From contig JAGUUF010000100.1 in assembly GCA_020063545.1 (NCBI GenBank), positions 1 to 11,517 of the forward strand: DNA of 11,517 nucleotides, written 5' to 3'. A model generated the notes under the pieces. The model saw only the letters and a program-made list of their open reading frames with translations. It had not been told where the DNA came from and ran no database searches. The stretch comes from Cytophagales bacterium (GTDB taxonomy: Bacteria > Bacteroidota > Bacteroidia > Cytophagales > Cyclobacteriaceae). The position numbers and the translations under genes were made by a program. Of the stretch, positions 6,970 through 11,517 are shown one piece after another; the stretch's first letter is position 1; every line of letters starts with the position of its first letter.

Positions 6970-8049
6970 ATGAAACGAGCCTTCGCGGTCGGATTAATTA
7001 TCAGCATGGTAACCCCGCTGTTTGCCCAGTTGGCAAAACCGGTACGGTTTTCCGAAGAAACATTCGACTTTGGAACTATACCCGAAGAAGATGGCCCTGT
7101 AACCCATACGTTTACATTTACCAACGCATCGGATAGGCCGGTGATGATTCTTTCAGTAAAACCCTCCTGCGGGTGCACCACCCCTGAATGGTCGAAAGAG
7201 CCGGTACTGCCGGGGAAAACGGGAATTGTTAAAGCGCAGTTTGATCCGAAGGGACGGCCGGGCTATTTTCATAAATCGCTTACCGTTACCACCGACTTTG
7301 ATGGGCAGCCGGTTACCCTCTATATTAAAGGACAGGTTTCTTCCCGCAGTGCTGCTGCCACCTCCGAATATCCGGCCGTCAGCGGAAAACTGAAGTTCAG
7401 AAGTTTATCCGTTAACCTGGGCAAGATTTTCCGTAAAGATGAATATACCCAACGCAATATTGATTTTATAAATGCTGGCGATAAGCCGGTAACGTATTTA
7501 GGAAAATCGGACGCTCCTGCGCATATCCGGGTGGAGGTTGTGCCAAAGACCATACAGCCCGGACAGCGCGGAGAAATAAAGATTGGGTATAACGGGTTGA
7601 AGAAGGGACAATACGGTTTTCATCACGATAAGATTACGCTCTATACCGATGATGATAGTTATCCGAACAAGGAGTTTACGGTATATGCCACCCTTGAGGA
7701 TTATTTTATACCCTTGTCGGCACAGGAACTTGCAACCGCCCCGCAACTGTACATTACCGAAACGAATGTTGATTTGGGAAACATCCGGGCTAAGCAATCA
7801 TCCGTAAAGGAAATTGTATTTACCAATGTTGGTAAGTCTGTTCTTGAAATCAGGAACATCCAGGGGAATTGTTCCTGCCTGGTTGCTGCAGTTGATAAAG
7901 AAAGGCTTAACCCGGGCGAAAGCGGAACGATAAGAATTACCTTTACGCCCGAAGACCGGAAGGGAACCCAGACCAAAGCCGTAACCGTTTATTCCAACGA
8001 CCCGCAGCATCCGGTGCAGCGGGTTATGGTGGCTGGGTATGCAGAGTAA
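6970..8049 (+). CDS. Exported DUF1573 protein with three Ig-like (ASH-type) domains
   Basis: A 359-residue secreted or periplasmic protein of unknown role. Residues 1-20 are a signal peptide (positive MKR, hydrophobic core, likely cleavage after PLFAQ). Three beta-sandwich domains follow. Domain 1 (about 26-123) is canonical DUF1573, with FDFGTIPE, FTFTNASDRPV and the SCGCT cysteine pair (Cys67, Cys69). Domain 2 (about 141-240) keeps the VNLGKI and FINAGDKPV pattern but has no cysteines. Domain 3 (about 259-356) repeats it (VDLGNI, FTNVGKSVLEI) with NCSC (Cys301, Cys303). DUF1573 proteins are abundant in Bacteroidota; their function is not settled, and adhesion or envelope roles are guesses. 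The gene is divergent from trpS and its stop is 4 bases from the end of the converging hepT. Confidence 0.92.
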   Translation: MKRAFAVGLIISMVTPLFAQLAKPVRFSEETFDFGTIPEEDGPVTHTFTFTNASDRPVMILSVKPSCGCTTPEWSKEPVLPGKTGIVKAQFDPKGRPGYFHKSLTVTTDFDGQPVTLYIKGQVSSRSAAATSEYPAVSGKLKFRSLSVNLGKIFRKDEYTQRNIDFINAGDKPVTYLGKSDAPAHIRVEVVPKTIQPGQRGEIKIGYNGLKKGQYGFHHDKITLYTDDDSYPNKEFTVYATLEDYFIPLSAQELATAPQLYITETNVDLGNIRAKQSSVKEIVFTNVGKSVLEIRNIQGNCSCLVAAVDKERLNPGESGTIRITFTPEDRKGTQTKAVTVYSNDPQHPVQRVMVAGYAE

Positions 8050-8053
8050 CAGG

Positions 8054-8389
8054 TTAGTATTCCATCATTTTTTTAACCTCGTCTTTTAGCGGAGGCAGGT
8101 GACGGATTAAAATTGACCAGATAATTGAGTCATCAATATTGTCATACGAGTGAATTAGTCTGTTTCTTAAACTAACAATCTGTGATGCATTCTTTAATTG
8201 ATTGGCCCGAGATTCCTTCAAAAACTTGTTTACAGCTTCGCCAATAATTCCAAGGTGTCGTTCAACAGCGCCTTTGGTTTTAAGATCACGTTCATAGTCA
8301 CCAAATGACCGTATCTCTTTGGTGAATTCTTCAATTAATCCGATTGAATTTAGAATATCAGACAGAAATTTTTTCTCTTTCTCTGTCAT
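8054..8389 (-). CDS. hepT: HepT-like HEPN toxin (type VII TA, DUF86)
   Basis: A 111-residue all-helical HEPN protein of the HepT/DUF86 family. In characterised HepT/MntA systems, HepT is an RNase whose RX4HXY motif makes up the active site, and MntA silences it by adding AMP to the motif tyrosine. The motif is exact here: RNRLIHSY with Arg75, His80 and Tyr82, so both the catalytic residues and the modification site are kept. The helix RHLGIIGEAVNKF before it is typical of the family. Its start (8387-8389) is inside the end of the mntA-like gene, a 32-base overlap, so translation is coupled and the antitoxin is made first. It ends 4 bases from the converging DUF1573 stop. Composition is AT-rich (21 of 60 G or C at 8161-8220). 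The RNA target is unknown. Confidence 0.9.
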   Translation of the reverse strand: MTEKEKKFLSDILNSIGLIEEFTKEIRSFGDYERDLKTKGAVERHLGIIGEAVNKFLKESRANQLKNASQIVSLRNRLIHSYDNIDDSIIWSILIRHLPPLKDEVKKMMEY

Positions 8390-8693
8390 AAATCAGCTTC
8401 TTCGTCCGATTAATGCTGTTTTTCAGAAAAGGATTTTTGATTGAGGTTTCGGTTAGTAAATCTACCTTCCTGTTGAATAATGACTCAAATTTATCCCAAA
8501 GCGATAAAAGGGCTTCTCCACGATCGACAGGATCAGAAATGTCAAGCGTAACAAGCAGGTCGATATCGCTTTTATCGGAGTTAAATTGGTCGGTAGCTGC
8601 GGAACCAAATAGATACAATTTGTCGACATTATGCGCACGACATAAATCAACCAGTCCTGCATAGTTCGACTTTATTAAGAACGGCAAGTTCAT
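8358..8693 (-). CDS. mntA: MntA-like minimal nucleotidyltransferase antitoxin
   Basis: A 111-residue minimal nucleotidyltransferase with the polymerase-beta fold. In type VII systems this protein transfers AMP onto the tyrosine of HepT's RX4HXY motif and so neutralises it. The catalytic signature is LFGSAATDQFNSDKSDIDLL: Gly30-Ser31, then Asp43 and Asp45, with the third carboxylate at Asp78 (RKVDLLTE). The spacing GS-X11-DXD is one residue longer than the GS-X10-DXD usually described for MntA, probably a small loop insertion. The downstream segment LLTETSIKNPFLKNSI matches the family ending. The C-terminal tail overlaps the hepT start by 32 bases. The start is the ATG at 8691-8693, whose A is also the last base of a perfect 6-base inverted repeat. 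It follows gcdH by 56 bases on the same strand. Confidence 0.88.
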   Translation of the reverse strand: MNLPFLIKSNYAGLVDLCRAHNVDKLYLFGSAATDQFNSDKSDIDLLVTLDISDPVDRGEALLSLWDKFESLFNRKVDLLTETSIKNPFLKNSINRTKKLIYDREREKISV

Positions 8694-8708
8694 AGTACGA
8701 AGGTACTA
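8693..8708 (-). promoter_or_regulatory. Inverted repeat at the mntA start codon, overlapping a -7-like box
   Basis: TAGTAC (8693-8698) and GTACTA (8703-8708) are exact reverse complements around a 4-base loop. The A of the mntA ATG (base 8693) is in the outermost pair. Inside it, minus-strand TACCTTCG (8698-8705) matches TAnnTTTG at seven of eight positions. A repressor here would cover the promoter; if it is in the RNA, it would form a small hairpin touching the start codon. Confidence 0.5.
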
Positions 8709-8727
8709 AAATCTTTAGCAGTTTTCG

Positions 8728-8757
8728 TTGTATAAGTTAAGTAGAGCCTTTATACAA
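8728..8757. promoter_or_regulatory. Second dyad TTGTATAA-N14-TTATACAA upstream of mntA
   Basis: TTGTATAA (8728-8735) and TTATACAA (8750-8757) are exact 8-base reverse complements with 14 bases between. The right arm takes in the gcdH stop codon (8750-8752). It is AT-rich, with a long loop and no T-run, so a poor intrinsic terminator. Its place 35-64 bases upstream of mntA suits an operator, possibly for TA autoregulation. Confidence 0.45.
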
Positions 8758-9967
8758 ACGCCTGGATGCCCGTAATCTCTTTTCCGAGAATCAGTAGGTG
8801 GATGTCGTGCGTTCCTTCGTAGGTAATTACCGATTCGAGGTTGGCCATGTGCCGCATTATCGGGTACTCACCGGTAATGCCCATGCCGCCATGGATCTGC
8901 CGCGCTTCACGAGCAATTTCCAGGGCAACGTGCACATTGTTCCGTTTTGCCAGTGAAATCTGCGCGGTGGTAGCTTTGCCTTCGTTCATCAGGGTGCCCA
9001 GTCGCCAGTTCAGCAACTGTGCCTTGGTAATTTCTGTTAGCATTTCGGCAAGCTTTTTCTGAACAAGCTGGAATGAGGCAATGGGCTTACCGAACTGAAT
9101 CCGTTCGAGTGCATAGCGCCTTGCCGATTCATAGCAATCCATTGCCGCACCTATTGCACCCCAGGCGATACCGTAACGTGCCGAGTCGAGACACATCATC
9201 GGTGCACCAAGACCGTTTTTACCGGGCAACAGATTTTCTTTCGGCACGCGTACGTTATCAAAAACCAGTTCACCGGTTGTGCTGGCGCGCAGCGACCACT
9301 TGCCGTGTGTTTCGGGTGTGGTAAATCCGGGCATGCCGCGCTCCACAATAAGCCCGTGAATCCGGCCCTGCTCGTTCTTGGCCCACACTACCGCGATGTC
9401 GGCTTTGGGCGAATTCGAAATCCACATCTTGGCGCCATTCAGCAGGTAATGATCGCCCATGTCTTTAAAATTGGTTACCATGCCCGATGGATTAGAGCCA
9501 TGATCGGGCTCGGTTAATCCGAAGCAGCCCAGCCACTCGCCCGAAGCCAGTTTGGGCAGGTATTTTTTTCGTTGCTGCTCGTTACCGAATTTATAAATGG
9601 GGTACATCACCAGCGAACCCTGCACCGAAGCGGTTGAGCGCATGCCGCTGTCGCCCCGTTCTATTTCCTGCATGATGAGTCCATACGATATATAGTCCAG
9701 TCCGCCACAACCGTATTCAACAGGAAGGGTGGGGCCAAACGCACCAATCTCTCCGAATTTCTTTACAATCTCATAAGGAAAATGAGCCCGCTGCGCCCAG
9801 TCCTCAATGTACGGGCTGATTTCGCGTTTTACGAAATCCCGTATGGAACTTCGAATGAGCTTATGCTCTTCGGTAAGCAACGCATCAATGGCGTAAAAAT
9901 CGGGGTGGTCAAATGTATCCTGTTTCAGGGATTTCTTAGCTTTCGCTTCAGCAGTATGCGATACCAT
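8750..9967 (-). CDS. gcdH: Glutaryl-CoA dehydrogenase (acyl-CoA dehydrogenase family)
   Basis: FAD enzyme that oxidises and decarboxylates glutaryl-CoA to crotonyl-CoA, the convergence point of lysine and tryptophan breakdown. The 405 residues align closely, from memory, with human GCDH and not just with general acyl-CoA dehydrogenases. Shared segments include the substrate-binding RSTASVQGSLVMYPI (Arg110), the FAD loop LGCFGLTEPDHGSNP, WISNSPKADIAVVWA, LRASTTGELVFD, ARYGIAWG and the C-terminal TYEGTHDIHLLILGKEITG with catalytic Glu384. The ATG at 9965-9967 gives an N-terminal extension of about 20 residues before the conserved region, with no export signal. It is divergent from the tryptophan dioxygenase gene (65-base gap), which supports a catabolic role. 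The electron acceptor would be ETF, not encoded here. Specificity for glutaryl-CoA is by motif similarity. Confidence 0.93.
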   Translation of the reverse strand: MVSHTAEAKAKKSLKQDTFDHPDFYAIDALLTEEHKLIRSSIRDFVKREISPYIEDWAQRAHFPYEIVKKFGEIGAFGPTLPVEYGCGGLDYISYGLIMQEIERGDSGMRSTASVQGSLVMYPIYKFGNEQQRKKYLPKLASGEWLGCFGLTEPDHGSNPSGMVTNFKDMGDHYLLNGAKMWISNSPKADIAVVWAKNEQGRIHGLIVERGMPGFTTPETHGKWSLRASTTGELVFDNVRVPKENLLPGKNGLGAPMMCLDSARYGIAWGAIGAAMDCYESARRYALERIQFGKPIASFQLVQKKLAEMLTEITKAQLLNWRLGTLMNEGKATTAQISLAKRNNVHVALEIAREARQIHGGMGITGEYPIMRHMANLESVITYEGTHDIHLLILGKEITGIQAFV

Positions 9968-9984
9968 AGGTTTTTAGTTATTTA

Positions 9985-10007
9985 GCGCCCGGCCTGCAGG
10001 CAGGCGC
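9985..10007. repeat. GC-rich palindromic element between gcdH and tryptophan dioxygenase
   Basis: Outer arms GCGCC (9985-9989) and GGCGC (10003-10007) enclose the perfect 10-base palindrome GCCTGCAGGC (9992-10001). A competing hairpin, GCCTG-CAGG-CAGGC (9992-10005), is also possible. It stands out from the AT-rich flanks in the 65-base divergent gap. It could be an operator shared by both genes or a copy of a dispersed genomic palindrome. Confidence 0.55.
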
Positions 10008-10032
10008 AAGTTAAACAAACCCATTCATAAAC

Positions 10033-10986
10033 GTGAATCCACACCAGAAGCCAGCTACCCAGCCCGACCTGACCGAGCAATTGCAAAAGCTCAAAGCAAA
10101 ATACGATGTGATGGGGCAGGATTTATCGGCTTACCTGGATGGGCTGCTGTACTCCGACTACCTTACATACTGGGACTACATCCACCTGGATACCCTGCTT
10201 AGCCTGCAAAATCCTAAAACCCGGTTTAAGGATGAAACCGTCTTCATCATCTACCACCAGATAACCGAATTGTATTTTCGCTTGGTATTGTGGGAAATTG
10301 AACAGGTGGCCGCGACCCAAAACCCTGACGTGAAATTTTTTACCGAACGGTTGGATCGGATTATCCGGTATTTCCGCCACCTCGAAAACTCGTTTGATAT
10401 TATGGTTGACGGCATGGAGAAGGATCAGTTCCTTAAATTCCGCATGGCCTTGCTGCCCGCCAGCGGCTTTCAGTCGGCCCAGTACCGGTTTATTGAAATC
10501 TGTTCAACCGATATGATCAACCTGGTTAGCGTTGCCGACAGGCCATCGGTTAAAAACCCCGCGAATGTTGATGAGGTGCTTGAAAAATTATATTGGCGCA
10601 GCGGGGCTACTGAACTGGCAACAGGAAAAAAAACACTTACCCTCCGGCAGTTCGAAGAAAAATACATGGCTGAGTTCAGGAGGCTGGGCGAAGCATACCG
10701 AAATACCAACCTGCTTAAACTCTACCAGCGGTATTTTACTAATAACCCCGAAGTCATCAGGCGTCTCCGGGAATTCGATACACTGGCCAACGTGCTCTGG
10801 CCGCTGGCCCACATGAAATCGGCAGGCCGGTACCTGCAGAAAGACCCGGAGGATATCAAAGCAACCGGTGGCACTAACTGGCAGAAATACCTGCCGCCCC
10901 GTTTCCAGAAAATTGTTTTCTTCCCCGAATTATGGAATGAGCAGGAAATAGCCGAGTGGGGCAAGGCTGCCTTTGTAAAAGGCTGA
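10033..10986 (+). CDS. kynA: Tryptophan 2,3-dioxygenase family protein
   Basis: Heme enzyme that opens the indole ring of L-tryptophan with O2 to give N-formylkynurenine, the first step of the kynurenine pathway. The 317 residues show family landmarks in order: YWDYIHLDTLLSLQ (46-59), the substrate-side histidine in IIYHQITELYFR (His75), ALLPASGFQSAQYRFIE (139-155), the likely heme-ligand histidine in LAHMKSAGRYL (His260), and a TGGT loop (278-281) followed by FFPELW. The helical middle diverges from well-studied enzymes, as is usual for Bacteroidota members. The start is GTG at 10033; upstream in frame there is a TAA at 10012-10014 and no ATG. It is divergent from gcdH, so enzymes acting at the start and near the end of tryptophan oxidation share a control region. 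Catalysis is inferred from conserved residues. Confidence 0.92.
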   Translation: MNPHQKPATQPDLTEQLQKLKAKYDVMGQDLSAYLDGLLYSDYLTYWDYIHLDTLLSLQNPKTRFKDETVFIIYHQITELYFRLVLWEIEQVAATQNPDVKFFTERLDRIIRYFRHLENSFDIMVDGMEKDQFLKFRMALLPASGFQSAQYRFIEICSTDMINLVSVADRPSVKNPANVDEVLEKLYWRSGATELATGKKTLTLRQFEEKYMAEFRRLGEAYRNTNLLKLYQRYFTNNPEVIRRLREFDTLANVLWPLAHMKSAGRYLQKDPEDIKATGGTNWQKYLPPRFQKIVFFPELWNEQEIAEWGKAAFVKG

Positions 10987-11001
10987 GATACTTAAATTTT
11001 G

Positions 11002-11009
11002 TATCTTTA
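11002..11009 (+). promoter_or_regulatory. Candidate -7 box for the YwqK-like gene
   Basis: TATCTTTA, seven of eight to TAnnTTTG, in the 43-base gap after the tryptophan dioxygenase stop and 20 bases before the GTG at 11030. No -33 box is seen at the right distance, so transcription could also read through from the upstream gene. Confidence 0.3.
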
Positions 11010-11029
11010 GCTACCTAAATTGACTTACC

Positions 11030-11517
11030 GTGAAGGCGTGGCCTGTTTTGGTGTTGGTAGTTCTGTCAATCGAAGCACGGTGCCAAGGATTTACCCGGCA
11101 AACCTGGCACGATGCCGAAAAGAAAAACCTTAAAGAAGTTTATGTAGTAAAAGACACCCTGCGCAACGTTATGCACGGCCGGTACATATCGTATTTTCTA
11201 AACGGCAATACCGAGTCAAAAGGTTTTTTCTCTAACAACGAAACCACGGGAATCTGGGAATTTTTCTATGAATCGGGCAACCTGAAAATGCGCGGAGCCT
11301 TGCGGCACAACACCAACTTTGGCCACTGGGAATATTTTTACGAGAACGGCCACAAGAGCATGGAAGGAACGGTTAACGGTAAGAACCGCGAAGGTGACTG
11401 GATACTGTATTACGAAAACGGTTCGGTAAAAGAAACCGGCAGCTACCGGAACAATCAACGCACCGGGCTGTGGAAATCGTTTTATGAAGACGGGGTTTTA
11501 AAAAGCGAGGTTGAATA
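11030..11517 (+). CDS. Exported YwqK/MORN-like repeat protein, 3' end outside window
   Basis: I translated 162 codons from a GTG at 11030; the frame is open to the window end. Residues 1-19 look like a signal peptide (MKAWPVLVLVVLSIEARCQ, cleavage probably near RCQ-GF). The residue before its Cys is Arg, so a lipobox is unlikely. From residue 50 the protein is a run of repeats with an exact 24-residue period, starting at 50, 74, 98, 122 and 146 and following the theme G-x-W-x-x-FYE-x-G-x-L-K-x-x-G. This is the MORN_2 or 'YwqK family antitoxin' pattern. Despite that database name there is no partner toxin here and no evidence for a TA role; these proteins in Bacteroidota are probably envelope or surface repeat proteins. 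It follows the tryptophan dioxygenase gene by 43 bases on the same strand. Confidence 0.85.
   Translation, partial: MKAWPVLVLVVLSIEARCQGFTRQTWHDAEKKNLKEVYVVKDTLRNVMHGRYISYFLNGNTESKGFFSNNETTGIWEFFYESGNLKMRGALRHNTNFGHWEYFYENGHKSMEGTVNGKNREGDWILYYENGSVKETGSYRNNQRTGLWKSFYEDGVLKSEVE

Noticed and set aside
3411..8693. A phage-defence island.
   Set aside because: Only the two TA pairs fit such a label. The genes between them are housekeeping or catabolic, and there is no integrase, transposase, attachment site or restriction gene.
8728..8757. Intrinsic terminator for gcdH.
   Set aside because: The stem is 8 mostly A-T pairs with a 14-base loop and no T-run, and one arm contains the stop codon itself.
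11030..11517. A third toxin-antitoxin system based on the 'YwqK family antitoxin' name.
   Set aside because: The protein has a signal peptide and regular MORN-like repeats, and no toxin candidate is next to it in the window.

Overview
The window looks like a chromosomal segment from a member of the Bacteroidota, most likely a Cytophagales-type bacterium. No start codon has a clear Shine-Dalgarno sequence, and several genes have a Bacteroidota-style -7 box (TAnnTTTG) just upstream. Protein content agrees: a long PgcA/PGM2-type phospho-sugar mutase, a three-domain DUF1573 exported protein, MtaB, a divergent tryptophan 2,3-dioxygenase and a YwqK-type repeat protein. Most of it is ordinary metabolic chromosome carrying two small toxin-antitoxin (TA) modules. 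The phylum call is inference from these traits.

Layout. 1-4041 (all minus strand, read right to left): a PIN-type TA pair (antitoxin 3808-4041, toxin 3411-3830), phospho-sugar mutase (1669-3399), a DinB-like protein (1208-1663) and the tRNA methylthiotransferase mtaB (1-1166, C-terminus outside the window). The first four are tightly packed, with an overlap and gaps of 5-11 bases; mtaB has its own promoter-like box. 4173-5267 (minus): 4-hydroxyphenylpyruvate dioxygenase. 5268-5470: a divergent control region with a perfect dyad and a third copy of its half-site. 5471-5827 (plus): a small acidic protein of unknown function. 5828-5927: short tandem repeats between converging genes. 5928-6899 (minus): trpS. 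6970-8049 (plus): exported DUF1573 protein. 8054-8693 (minus): an overlapping MntA/HepT pair (type VII TA). 8750-9967 (minus): glutaryl-CoA dehydrogenase. 10033-10986 (plus): tryptophan 2,3-dioxygenase from a GTG start. 11030-11517 (plus, incomplete): an exported protein of exact 24-residue YwqK/MORN-like repeats.

How the genes fit together. hppD (tyrosine catabolism) and the divergent pair tdo/gcdH (first step of tryptophan breakdown, and oxidation of glutaryl-CoA from lysine or tryptophan) give the window an aromatic amino acid catabolism theme, with trpS as the tryptophan-charging housekeeping gene. The two TA modules carry different RNase folds (PIN and HEPN). They are AT-richer than their neighbours in sampled lines and are fitted into tight intergenic slots, which suggests acquired cassettes. 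I found no large novel system. The parts most worth a second look are the two dyads packed into the 56-base mntA leader, the repeated AATTTCGG octamer upstream of hppD, and the position of the PIN toxin 11 bases ahead of a central metabolism gene. No gene-free stretch exceeds about 200 bases.
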